The position numbers were made by a program, and so were the translations under genes. This document shows, one piece after another, positions 16,649 through 24,693 of a DNA stretch of 64,000 nucleotides. Every line of letters starts with the position of its first letter. Within the stretch, counting starts at the first letter, position 1. Below the pieces are notes generated by a model. The model made no database searches. It was not told the origin of the DNA and saw only the letters and a program-made list of their open reading frames with translations. The DNA is from Salinibacter sp. 10B (GTDB lineage: Bacteria; Bacteroidota; Rhodothermia; Rhodothermales; Salinibacteraceae): the NCBI RefSeq assembly GCF_002954405.1, contig NZ_MQWC01000004.1:718065-782064 (forward strand), given 5' to 3'.

Positions 16649-17440
16649 TCAGATCGTCATCGACGAGTAGCCGCCGTCCACCGGGATATTGGCTCCGGTG
16701 ATGAACGAGCCCGCCGTCTCGGAGGCAAGGAGCAGCGTCGTTCCCACCAGTTCCTCTGCCTCGCCGAACCGATTCATCGGCGTGTGGCCCATGATATCGG
16801 CAATGCGCTCATCGGACAGGATTTCCTTGTTCTGTTCGGCGGGAAAGAAGCCGGGAGCAATGCAGTTCACGCGAATGTCGTGGGGGGCCCATTCCCGTGC
16901 GAGGTTTTTGCTGAGGTTGATGAGCCCGGCCTTCGATGCCGAATACGTAAACACCCGCGAGAGCGGCGTCATGCCGGCCATTGAGCTGATGTTGATGATG
17001 CTCCCCCCGTCATCTTGATCGATGAGATACCGGCCCACTTCCTGACAGGCTAAAAAGACGCCTTTGAGGTTGACGTTCATAATGCGGTCCCACTCTGCCT
17101 CCTCAATCTCGAAAAACGGGGTTGCAGAGTTGACGCCCGCAGAGTTGACCCACACGTCGATTTGGCCGAATGCGGCATCCGAAGTCTCCACCAGGGCCTG
17201 CAGATCGCCCCGATCGGTGGTATCGCACGCCTGAAACAGGGCCTCCCCCGCTCCGTCCGGATTGGAGAACTCCTCGGCTCGCTGAATGCCTTCCTCTTCG
17301 TTCCGACCGGCAATCACGGTGTTGGCCCCCGCCCGACAAAGCCCTTCGGCGATGGCTCCCCCGAGTTCGCCGGTGGCGCCGATCACCACCGCAGTCTTGT
17401 CTTCAAGGTCAAACTGATCGTTCGTAAAGCTGCTCATCAA
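16649..17440 (-). CDS. short-chain dehydrogenase, likely sugar-acid (fructuronate/mannonate-type) oxidoreductase
   Basis: 263 residues, cytoplasmic Rossmann fold. Nucleotide site VVIGATGELGGAIAEGL (about 18-34), NAG-like motif NSAGVNS, catalytic Ser in INISSMAG, and YSASKAG for Tyr and Lys. The segment after the active site (PGFFPAEQNKEIL, then HTPMNRFGEAEEL) resembles SDRs annotated as D-mannonate/fructuronate oxidoreductases. With uxaE and kdgK in the same cluster, reduction of D-fructuronate to D-mannonate is the best inference, but gluconate-type substrates remain possible. Last gene of the putative uxaE operon, 99 bp after the second DUF1080 gene. Confidence 0.85.
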   Translation of the reverse strand: MMSSFTNDQFDLEDKTAVVIGATGELGGAIAEGLCRAGANTVIAGRNEEEGIQRAEEFSNPDGAGEALFQACDTTDRGDLQALVETSDAAFGQIDVWVNSAGVNSATPFFEIEEAEWDRIMNVNLKGVFLACQEVGRYLIDQDDGGSIINISSMAGMTPLSRVFTYSASKAGLINLSKNLAREWAPHDIRVNCIAPGFFPAEQNKEILSDERIADIMGHTPMNRFGEAEELVGTTLLLASETAGSFITGANIPVDGGYSSMTI

Positions 17441-17539
17441 AGGGAAAGCCTATATAAATGTCGAATAACAATTGCACCGAGGGACACTCCCCCGAACGGT
17501 CACGGCGCTCTACGCACGGACGGGCAGAAACGACGACCG

Positions 17540-18232
17540 TTACGAACCGCCGAGCTGTCGAATCCGGAGATCGCGGAACCGGTAGATCTTGCCGTCTTCG
17601 CCGTGGTGCTGGATCCCGATGACGCCCTCCTGGTCCACCGTGTCTCGAACAGCGGTCGTCATCTCCCCATTCACCCAGATCTTGAGGCTGTCCCCTTCGG
17701 CCCGAATCCTGTACTCGTTCCACCCGGTGGGCTTGAACGCGCCCCCATGATCCTCACGGAAATTGACGCCCGCAAGAGAATCGCCCTCCGCCGGATGGAG
17801 CCAGCCGCGCCGTCCCTCGTCGTAGAGGCCGCCGGACCACGCCCGATCGGTCGGGTCCACCTCCGCCTGGTAGCCGTACACGCGGTTGGAGTCCACCTGC
17901 GCCCGAAACATAAATCCGGAGTTTGACTCTCGATCCGGCAGGCGCACCTCGCCTTCAAAGACAAAGTCGCGGTAGGTGTCCTCCGTCACCAGAAAAAACT
18001 TGTCGTCGGCCTGCAGCGCAATCACGTCGTTCTCGACGCGGGCCCGGCCCCAATCGTAGGGATTGCGCCACCCGTCGAGCGACTCGCCATCGAAGAGCGT
18101 CGTCCACTCCTCGGCTCCGTCGTCAGGGTCCGAAGAGGCCTCATCTCCGGACGACTGGCAGCCGACCAGCAGGACGGCCACCGGCAGCAGAAACAGGAAA
18201 AATCCGTGCCGAAGGGACAATGAATTGATCAT
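17540..18232 (-). CDS. 3-keto-disaccharide hydrolase domain (DUF1080) lipoprotein
   Basis: 230 residues from ATG 18232. The lipobox LLVGC (C25) predicts lipid anchoring outside the cytoplasm. The mature protein is one DUF1080 domain (PF06439), a concanavalin-like jelly roll: WTTLFDGESLDGW, then NDVIALQADDKFFLVTEDTY, YRDFVFEGEVRLP, SNSGFMFRAQV and a C-terminal IQHHGEDGKIYRFRDLRIRQL. Characterised members cleave 3-keto-glycosides. The frame is open upstream to 18427, but that part overlaps the preceding gene and has no homology. It sits 46 bp after the exported Gfo/Idh/MocA gene, which could produce its 3-keto substrate. The catalytic residue is not certain from sequence alone. Confidence 0.88.
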   Translation of the reverse strand: MINSLSLRHGFFLFLLPVAVLLVGCQSSGDEASSDPDDGAEEWTTLFDGESLDGWRNPYDWGRARVENDVIALQADDKFFLVTEDTYRDFVFEGEVRLPDRESNSGFMFRAQVDSNRVYGYQAEVDPTDRAWSGGLYDEGRRGWLHPAEGDSLAGVNFREDHGGAFKPTGWNEYRIRAEGDSLKIWVNGEMTTAVRDTVDQEGVIGIQHHGEDGKIYRFRDLRIRQLGGS

Positions 18233-18278
18233 GGCAGTTGAGAATCGGTGTGTAACGTCAGAAAGCAACGATCGCTCC

Positions 18279-19661
18279 TTACACGCTCGGCTCCCAGCCC
18301 GGCTCATAGTCGCGACTCCAGAGCGCCATCGCCTCCTCGTCCTCGACGATCTTTCCGGTCTCGGGATTTGTCTGAAGGGTGTGACCGGTGCGCTGGGCAA
18401 TGTTGCCGAGGTGACACAGGAGAACACTCTTGCGGCCCTCCTCGATTGGAGAGTGCGGATCCTCCTCGCCCCGAATGGCCGCGAGGAAGTTCGCCACGTG
18501 CCGATCGGTGTTTGAGCCGCCCCCCACCGTGCCGGTCCCGCTCACCTGCTCGCCGGTTTGGGCCTCATTGGCGTACTCGATGAGATTGTTGTCGTTGTCG
18601 TAGACGACGTAACCGCCCCGATCAACGATGAGCGTCCCTTCCGTGCCGTGAATCGAAGCGCCGCGACCGCCTCCGGGATTGCCGTCCGTCCCCTTCACCG
18701 GATTGGCGTTGCAACTGCGCCCCTCCCACGTGATCATCTTGTCGTCCCCGAACTCGTAGCTGGCAACCTGTGTGTCGAAGGCCTCCCAGTCGTCGTCGTA
18801 GTGGTACCGCCCCCCACTGGAGGTCACCTTGGTTGGGTGATCGACGTCGAGCGCCCAGCGACACACGTCAATCTCGTGCGTCCCGTTGTTGCAAATCTCG
18901 GCGGTGCCCCAGTGCCAGCGCCAGTGCCAGTTGTAATGGACGAGGTTTTCCATGTAGTCGTGGCGCGGGGCCGGGCCCTGCCAGAGTTCATAGTTGAGCC
19001 AGTCGGGCGCCTGGGCGGGCGTCGTCAGATCCAACGGCCCGCGGTCGTTTGCGTACCAGGCCCGTCCGAAGTACGGCTCCCCAATGATGCCGTCGCGGAT
19101 CTTCTGAATGGCTTCGATGGAGCGAGGCGAGGAGCGCTGTTGATTGCCCATCTGCACCACGAGGTCCGGGTGCTTCTGCTGCGCGTCGAGCAGTAGCTCG
19201 CCCTCGTGGGGGTTGTGGCTGCACGGCTTCTCGACGTAGACGTGCTTGCCCGCGTCCATCGCCATGAGCGTAGCAGGAGCATGCCAGTGATCCGGAGCCG
19301 CAATGGCAATGGCATCGAGGTCGTCGTTCTCCAGCATGCGGCGCACGTCGGTCACGCCCTCTGGCGTCCGTTCCTGCAACGGCTCGCCTCCGTCCGGCTC
19401 GGTAATCGACGCCACGGCCCGCTCTACAGCCCGCCCGTCCACGTCGCAAACGTACCCGACCTCGGCCCCGGCCGTCCGCGCAAACACTTCGGTGAGATAA
19501 TGGCCGCGGCTGTTGACGCCCATCACGCCCACCACGACGCGATCGTTGGGCGCCCCCGCCCCGAATGCCGGCGACAACGACCCGGCCACTCCCAGCCCCA
19601 CCCCGGCCGCAGCTGTTCGCTTTAGAAAGTCTCGACGATGTACCCCTTCGGTGTCACTCAT
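18279..19661 (-). CDS. Tat-exported Gfo/Idh/MocA family oxidoreductase
   Basis: 460 residues. The N-terminus has RRDFLKR (9-15) followed by a hydrophobic, Gly/Ala-rich stretch: a Tat signal, so the cofactor is exported with the folded enzyme. The Rossmann domain begins VVVGVMGVNSRGHYLTEVF; the family signature EKP is in VYVEKPCSHNP. The C-terminal domain has His- and Trp-rich active-site segments (VHYNWHWRWHW, NNGTHEIDVCRWAL), as in the Bacteroidota group that oxidises the 3-OH of sugars. Flanked on both sides by DUF1080 lipoproteins (gaps 45 and 46 bp), it probably supplies 3-keto-glycosides to them. The physiological electron acceptor is unknown. Confidence 0.9.
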   Translation of the reverse strand: MSDTEGVHRRDFLKRTAAAGVGLGVAGSLSPAFGAGAPNDRVVVGVMGVNSRGHYLTEVFARTAGAEVGYVCDVDGRAVERAVASITEPDGGEPLQERTPEGVTDVRRMLENDDLDAIAIAAPDHWHAPATLMAMDAGKHVYVEKPCSHNPHEGELLLDAQQKHPDLVVQMGNQQRSSPRSIEAIQKIRDGIIGEPYFGRAWYANDRGPLDLTTPAQAPDWLNYELWQGPAPRHDYMENLVHYNWHWRWHWGTAEICNNGTHEIDVCRWALDVDHPTKVTSSGGRYHYDDDWEAFDTQVASYEFGDDKMITWEGRSCNANPVKGTDGNPGGGRGASIHGTEGTLIVDRGGYVVYDNDNNLIEYANEAQTGEQVSGTGTVGGGSNTDRHVANFLAAIRGEEDPHSPIEEGRKSVLLCHLGNIAQRTGHTLQTNPETGKIVEDEEAMALWSRDYEPGWEPSV

Positions 19662-19706
19662 GACGGATGGTTCAGTTGATCAAAAGAGGAAGCAGTGCGG
19701 ATCATC

Positions 19707-20522
19707 TTATTCCGCCGCCGACAACTCACGAATTTTGATGTTGCGGAACCAGAAATCATTGCCGTGGTCCTGGAGGACGATGTGCCCAGCCCGCCGGGTC
19801 CGAAAGCCTGCGATGTCGGCGTACTTGCTGGCCGCAAAGAGGGAGTCAAATTCGGCAGTGTCGAGGTTGTACTCGGCCACCTTTTTCCCATTAAGCCAAT
19901 GCTCGCCGTGATTTCCGCGAAAGACCAGTCGGGCCTGATTCCACTCTCCGACCGGCTTCAGTGACTTCTGCTCGTTGGGCGGAATCAAATCATAGAGGCC
20001 TGCCGCGCGGTGGCTCGGTTCTTCCGAGTCGGGATGCCGCTTGTCGTCAAGCAGCTGGTACTCGAACCCAAGGGCGGCGTACTGCGGCTCGTGGGCCGTT
20101 GACAACGAATCGGACACGTTGTATTTGATGCCGCTATTTCCGCCTTTGCTCGTCTTCCACTCCAGCTTGAGCTCAAAATTGCGGTACGTGTCGGTCGTCA
20201 TAATGTCGCCGCCCTCCAGCGGCTGCCCGTCCGGAGCGGTGGGCACGTCGCCGCTCTCCACCTTGTGGATGGTGCCGTCCTCGATTTTCCAATGCCCCTC
20301 CGGGATTGAATCGCGCCCGAGCCCGGTCCAGCCCTCAAAGCTGGTTCCGTCGAAGAGCAGGGCCCACCCCGCCTCCGTCTCAGACTGGGTCAGTGTGTTC
20401 GGGGCCGACGCCTCTTCGGAATCGTCGCTCGTCGACGAGCAGGCAAGCCCGGTAAAGAGGATCGCACTCAGAAGAAGAACGCCGAGGGTGCGAGTACTAG
20501 TCATTCGGATGGGTATGTTCAT
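19707..20522 (-). CDS. second 3-keto-disaccharide hydrolase domain (DUF1080) lipoprotein
   Basis: 271 residues. Signal with lipobox LFTGLAC (C28). One DUF1080 domain: WALLFDGTSFEGWTGLGRD, GHWKIEDGTIHKVESGD, the characteristic NFELKLEWKTSKGGNSGIKY, YQLLDDKRHPD and GNDFWFRNIKIREL. It is longer than and clearly diverged from the DUF1080 protein at 17540, so the two probably differ in substrate. Its ATG (20520-20522) overlaps the uxaE stop in an ATGA arrangement, which implies translational coupling to uxaE. A second ATG six codons in is possible. Location: periplasm or cell surface as a lipoprotein. Glycan specificity cannot be read from sequence. Confidence 0.88.
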   Translation of the reverse strand: MNIPIRMTSTRTLGVLLLSAILFTGLACSSTSDDSEEASAPNTLTQSETEAGWALLFDGTSFEGWTGLGRDSIPEGHWKIEDGTIHKVESGDVPTAPDGQPLEGGDIMTTDTYRNFELKLEWKTSKGGNSGIKYNVSDSLSTAHEPQYAALGFEYQLLDDKRHPDSEEPSHRAAGLYDLIPPNEQKSLKPVGEWNQARLVFRGNHGEHWLNGKKVAEYNLDTAEFDSLFAASKYADIAGFRTRRAGHIVLQDHGNDFWFRNIKIRELSAAE

Positions 20523-22120
20523 TTCGAAGAATCGGACGTGATGGAGGGGGACGTTCCTTCCGAAATCGCCATCGTTCCCACCCCCTCCACGTGATCGAGA
20601 AGATGGCGCCGTAAAACCTCGTAGTGCTCCTCCTCGTGTTGGTCGAGCAGGTCGAAGAAGTGCTCCTTAAATCGATCCCTGTCGTCTTTTTCGGCCGACA
20701 GAATGGAGCCGTACGTGATGTGCAGCAGTTGTCGCCCGTTGTTCTCCTCCAAATACGTCTCTTCCAGGGCCTCGTCCGCCACCTCGTCCGGCGCCGGAAT
20801 CGCACTCAGGTCCGTAGAGACATGGTACGTCTTCCGGTCGTCGGCAAACCGATCGAAGGCGAGGGAAACGATTCGACGGAAGAATGCTGGGTCATGCCGG
20901 GCCGGAATGCGGAGCGCCTCCAGAAAGCTCGTCCCGGCGGTCTTAAGGTGGACGTGCTCCCCTGCGTACTCCCCAATGATGGGATAGACGGAAAATTTGT
21001 CGCTGCCGGAATGAATGCTGAGCTTGTACCCCCCGAACGCCTGGGCAATGGCGGCGTGCTGCCGAAACGAGAACTCGAATGCGGCACGATCGCCAATGTA
21101 GTCGATGCCTTTCTCAAAGTCACCGACAAACCGAGGCGCCAGACTTGTTACCTCGACCCCGAGACGGTCTAACTCCGACGCCACAAAATAGTGCTCATGG
21201 GGGGCGGTAGGCGCGTCGGTTTCGTCAACCGACATCTCCAGATCATACGCTTCTCCCGACCGGTGTTTATCGTACTGACCGGCGAGATACTCGGCCAGTT
21301 TCCGCGTGTGGGCCAACGCCTTTCCGTACTTCACAGCCGCTCGCATCAACGCCTCTTCGTCGAAGGAAATTTCGACCTCGTCCTCCTCTCCCGCCACCAA
21401 GAGTGGCTCCCCTACGTATCGCTTTAGCGCCGCTTCGGGAGAGGTGTCAAGAAGATCCCACGGTAGGGCCGCGTACTGCTCCACAAGGGCATCCATCCCG
21501 AGCTCATCGGCCGCCGTGTGTACGTGCTCGGAGGGATCGATGGTGTACATCGTGAAGCCCGCCTGCAGGCACGCATCGATATGATCCGTCCGCTTCAGAT
21601 GGTCGGCGTCGGCCCCGTAGCCGTCCGTGTATCCCTCCTGGAAGACCGCCCAGCTAGCGTCGTCGAGCACCTCCTGCGGCGGGCGGCCGGTCCGCTCCAT
21701 CTCACGGATGGACTGCTGCGCGAGCACCGGACGAACGCCTGCCGCCCGGCACGCACGGATGTGGCCGGGCGTGGCCTTTCCCAGCCGATCCCCGCAGCCG
21801 AGGGCCGAGGTACGCCCAATTGGTTCTGGAGCCGTCCACGGGAAACGACGCCGAAGCCGACGCGCGTTCTCGGCCGAAAGGGGACAAAGATACACTGTTC
21901 GGCCCTCTCTCTGGACCGCGCTATCGTATGAAAACTCGGGGGGCTCGTCCGCGAGAATCACGAACTGCTTCGCTTCATCGCCTCGCACGAGAAAATATAT
22001 ACGTCCGTCTACCGTCCGTACTGAGGAGCGATACACTGTTGCCGGATCTACCTCGGTGTCCAAAAGAAGGCGCCGTAGAGCCCCTTCATCGAAGGACACG
22101 TTGCGAGCCTTGGTCGGCAT
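20519..22120 (-). CDS. uxaE: tagaturonate epimerase family protein
   Basis: 533 residues from ATG 22120 (MPTKARNVSFDEG); an upstream extension to 22225 would run through the A/T-rich leader and is unlikely. The family interconverts D-tagaturonate and D-fructuronate, linking galacturonate and glucuronate breakdown; it was first shown in Thermotoga maritima. Visible family blocks: SALGCGDRLGKATPGHI, a DADHLKRTDHIDAC metal-site-like segment, HEHYFVASELDRLG, GDFEKGIDYIGD, and KLSIHSGSDKFSVYPIIGE with His and Asp near the active site. Cytoplasmic. First gene of a run with two DUF1080 proteins, Gfo/Idh/MocA and SDR; a LacI-type operator lies 115-130 bp upstream. UxaC, UxuA and the KDPG aldolase are not in the window. 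Confidence 0.9.
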   Translation of the reverse strand: MPTKARNVSFDEGALRRLLLDTEVDPATVYRSSVRTVDGRIYFLVRGDEAKQFVILADEPPEFSYDSAVQREGRTVYLCPLSAENARRLRRRFPWTAPEPIGRTSALGCGDRLGKATPGHIRACRAAGVRPVLAQQSIREMERTGRPPQEVLDDASWAVFQEGYTDGYGADADHLKRTDHIDACLQAGFTMYTIDPSEHVHTAADELGMDALVEQYAALPWDLLDTSPEAALKRYVGEPLLVAGEEDEVEISFDEEALMRAAVKYGKALAHTRKLAEYLAGQYDKHRSGEAYDLEMSVDETDAPTAPHEHYFVASELDRLGVEVTSLAPRFVGDFEKGIDYIGDRAAFEFSFRQHAAIAQAFGGYKLSIHSGSDKFSVYPIIGEYAGEHVHLKTAGTSFLEALRIPARHDPAFFRRIVSLAFDRFADDRKTYHVSTDLSAIPAPDEVADEALEETYLEENNGRQLLHITYGSILSAEKDDRDRFKEHFFDLLDQHEEEHYEVLRRHLLDHVEGVGTMAISEGTSPSITSDSSK

Positions 22121-22234
22121 ATCAGTACAGTGGCGGTGCGAGAGAAATCGGGGAACGCCGGAGAGGACACAGCCCCCCTCCCTGCTGCTCGTCCGGAAGC
22201 CCTTCCGGTTTGTCCAGTGATGCATATCCCCGTC

Positions 22235-22250
22235 ACTTAACCGATTAAGT
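22235..22250. promoter_or_regulatory. palindromic operator candidate for the adjacent LacI-type regulator
   Basis: ACTTAACCGATTAAGT has perfect 6-bp arms and a central CG, the hallmark of LacI-family operators. It lies between lacI and uxaE, 115 bp before the uxaE start. On the minus strand a TTGACT at 22268-22273 precedes it, with TACTTA 17 bases further on overlapping the palindrome, so bound regulator would block a promoter there. No second copy was found before kdgK or lacI. Confidence 0.6.
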
Positions 22251-22293
22251 AACCGCCAGAGCGTCCAAAGTCAAGACGAATTGAATCGATCGA

Positions 22294-23337
22294 CTATCCC
22301 TCTCCTCTCTCTTTCAGATACGGAGGGGTAATGTCGTCTGGCTCAATCACGTGGGTCGGAATCTGGATCTCCCGTGGCTCTCGGTTGGGATCCTGCATCT
22401 CGTCTAGGAGCATAGAGAAGGCCTCCCGCCCCATCTTTTGTGCTGGCTGACAGATCGAAACGTGCGGATACGCAAAGAAGCGGTTCAGTCCGTGCTGGCC
22501 AAACGAGTAGATTTGGATGTCTTCTTGTCGGAGGTGGTCCTGCTCTCGGATGGCATCGCCCACGCCCAGCGCAACGGGAAATGTAACCGCAAAGATGGCA
22601 TCGGGCACCCTGCCTCGTTCAAGCAATGCATTTGTGGCCTGGTATCCGTGCATCTCATCAAAGCCTCCTTCCACAATCAAGGCCTCATCCACGGGAATCC
22701 CATGCTCCCGTAGGGCAGCCTCATACCCTGCTCGGCGGCGTTGTCCAATGCCTACATTCGATGTCCCTGCTACGTGTGCAATCGTGTCGTGCCCGGCCTG
22801 AAGGGCATGTTCGGTGGCCTGATACGCCCCTTTCTCGTCGTCCACGACCACCCGACTGGCAGACACGCTGTCGAGGACCCGATCGAAAAACACCAGGGGC
22901 ACCTCTTCCTCTTCAATCTGCTCAAAAATGTCGACACTCTCCGTTTCTTCCGACACTGAGATGAGCAGACCGTCGACCTGCATTGAGAGCAGTGTGCGGA
23001 GGTGTCGGCGCTCGGCCGCTTCCTGCTCCTCGCTCACACAAAGAATGATTTCATAGTCGTGCTCGGAGGCCCGTTCATTAATCCCCTGAAGGGCATCGGC
23101 GAAGAAGTTGTGGTCAAGCTTCGGCACAACGACCCCAATCGTGGCCGTCCGATTGGTCGTGAGGGAGCGGGCCAGCCGGTTCGGCGTGTATCCCATTTCC
23201 CGGGCCGCCTCCTGCACCTTCGCCTTCGTCTCTGTCGAAATGTCGGGGTGATCGCGGAGAGCCTTCGAGATGCTGACCTTCGTCAGGTCGAGGCGCTCGG
23301 CGATGTCGCTAAGCGTGACGCGTGAGGACTCTGCCAT
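22294..23337 (-). CDS. LacI-family transcriptional regulator of the uronate locus
   Basis: 347 residues. The helix-turn-helix occupies residues 8-30 (VTLSDIAERLDLTKVSISKALRD), followed by the hinge helix PNRLARSLTTNRT, and a periplasmic-binding-protein-like sensor domain (TIGVVVPKLDHNFFADALQG, LVFFDRVLDSVSASRVVVDD, FAVTFPVALGVGDAIRE). It should bind a palindrome as a dimer and release it on binding a sugar-acid ligand. The palindrome at 22235-22250 is the best target. It is placed between kdgK and uxaE on the same strand. Ligand guess: a hexuronate or KDG-type intermediate, from context only. The TKVSISKAL recognition-helix residues are as expected for the family. Confidence 0.93.
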   Translation of the reverse strand: MAESSRVTLSDIAERLDLTKVSISKALRDHPDISTETKAKVQEAAREMGYTPNRLARSLTTNRTATIGVVVPKLDHNFFADALQGINERASEHDYEIILCVSEEQEAAERRHLRTLLSMQVDGLLISVSEETESVDIFEQIEEEEVPLVFFDRVLDSVSASRVVVDDEKGAYQATEHALQAGHDTIAHVAGTSNVGIGQRRRAGYEAALREHGIPVDEALIVEGGFDEMHGYQATNALLERGRVPDAIFAVTFPVALGVGDAIREQDHLRQEDIQIYSFGQHGLNRFFAYPHVSICQPAQKMGREAFSMLLDEMQDPNREPREIQIPTHVIEPDDITPPYLKERGEG

Positions 23338-23562
23338 ACCCGTTGGGCGCGTAGTTCAGTCTGGTCAGGGACGTCCGTGGCGGAATACAAAACCCGACCC
23401 ACGATGTCGGGATTCCGGGAGGGGGATTTGCATCAGCATGACGGGAACTTTCATTTACAAAGATGGTGGTCCCGTCATCAACCGTCGGACTTCCGTATAG
23501 AGCGATCGGTCCAACACATGGGATGGGCTCAAAGTTCGACCAAATGAACTGGCGGGGCGTCA

Positions 23563-24522
23563 CTACCGGTCCACGTCGCCCGTCTGCGTCTCGTCATTCA
23601 AGAACATCTGCACCTCCGCCCAGGTCGGGATGCCCTCTGAGTCCCCAGCGACGGTTGTGGCGAGTCCACCCGCCACATTGCCCAGCCGTAGCGACTGCCC
23701 GATCGTTCGTCCTCGGAGTTGTCCTGCTAAATATCCGGCCGTAAAGGCATCGCCGGCCCCCACGACATCTACTACCTCCACGTCGATGGACGCTCGTCGC
23801 TCAAGACGACCGTCTTCACTGACGACAAGGGCCCCCTCCTCTCCGAGCCGCACGACGACCTGTTTCGGCCCCATCTCACGCAGCGCCCGAGCGGCCGCTG
23901 CCGGATCGCTCTCATCGGTCAAAAGGGCCGCCTCTCCTTTCCCTGTGAGCACCGTGTGGACATACGGCATCATGTCACAGAGTTCAGTGCGCGCCTCTTC
24001 CTCCGACCATAACTTTCGGCGCACGTTGGGATCGAGCGATACGGCCACCTCCTTTGCCTCTGCAATCCGCAGGGCCTCCCACACCGTCTCCCGACACGTC
24101 TCGCTCAAGGCGGGCGTAATGCCGGTCAGGTGGAGATACTCCGCCTGGGCAATATAGTCCGCGTCCAGATCTGCCGGGGCCATGCGGCTCGCGGCCGAAT
24201 GGTCGCGGTAGTAGTAGACGCGTGTCATATCCGACCGGCGCCGCTCCTTAAAGTACACGCCGGTGGGAGCTTCCGCATCCTCGACCACTCGAGACACATC
24301 AACGCCTTCTCCTCGGATGGTCGACTGCACGCAGGCCCCAAACTCGTCGGCCCCAACCCGACTCATCCACCCTGCCTCGTGGCCTAGCCGCACCAGACCA
24401 ATGGCTACGTTTGCCTCTGCGCCCCCGACATACCGCTCGAACTGCCGAGCGTGTCGCAATAGCCCCGATTGTGTCGGGGTCATTTGAATCATGGCCTCCC
24501 CCAGTGTTACGACGTCAAGCAT
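23563..24522 (-). CDS. kdgK: 2-keto-3-deoxygluconate kinase (PfkB family)
   Basis: 319 residues. PfkB sugar kinase: N-terminal VVTLGEAMIQMTPTQSG, GGAEANVAIGLVRLG with the substrate Gly-Gly and Asn, SLDPNVRRKLW, and the C-terminal signature DVVGAGDAFTAGYLAG with catalytic Asp. The insert TGVYFKERRRSDMTRVYYYRDHSAAS is typical of KDG kinases, which phosphorylate 2-dehydro-3-deoxy-D-gluconate to KDPG, the step after mannonate dehydratase in hexuronate breakdown. Cytoplasmic. The gene is 225 bp upstream of the LacI regulator on the same strand. A fructokinase-like specificity cannot be excluded by sequence alone, but the locus favours KDG. Confidence 0.9.
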   Translation of the reverse strand: MLDVVTLGEAMIQMTPTQSGLLRHARQFERYVGGAEANVAIGLVRLGHEAGWMSRVGADEFGACVQSTIRGEGVDVSRVVEDAEAPTGVYFKERRRSDMTRVYYYRDHSAASRMAPADLDADYIAQAEYLHLTGITPALSETCRETVWEALRIAEAKEVAVSLDPNVRRKLWSEEEARTELCDMMPYVHTVLTGKGEAALLTDESDPAAAARALREMGPKQVVVRLGEEGALVVSEDGRLERRASIDVEVVDVVGAGDAFTAGYLAGQLRGRTIGQSLRLGNVAGGLATTVAGDSEGIPTWAEVQMFLNDETQTGDVDR

Positions 24523-24693
24523 GGAGCAGTGGAGGGGCAGGTGGAACAGGAATACGAAGGCACAGACGCGCCTCGTACGCTAGATGGCAGCGCAGAAAAG
24601 ATCAAATCCGCACCGCCCCCCATCACTCTTAGAGACGACCCAAGACGTCCGACGAAGCACACGTCGCCCCGCGCTCCGCCTTCGTTCCCTCGC

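Noticed and set aside
17540-19661. Possible extension of the first DUF1080 gene start to 18427
   Set aside because: The extension would overlap the Gfo/Idh/MocA gene by about 150 bp and lacks homology; the lipoprotein signal starts cleanly at 18232.
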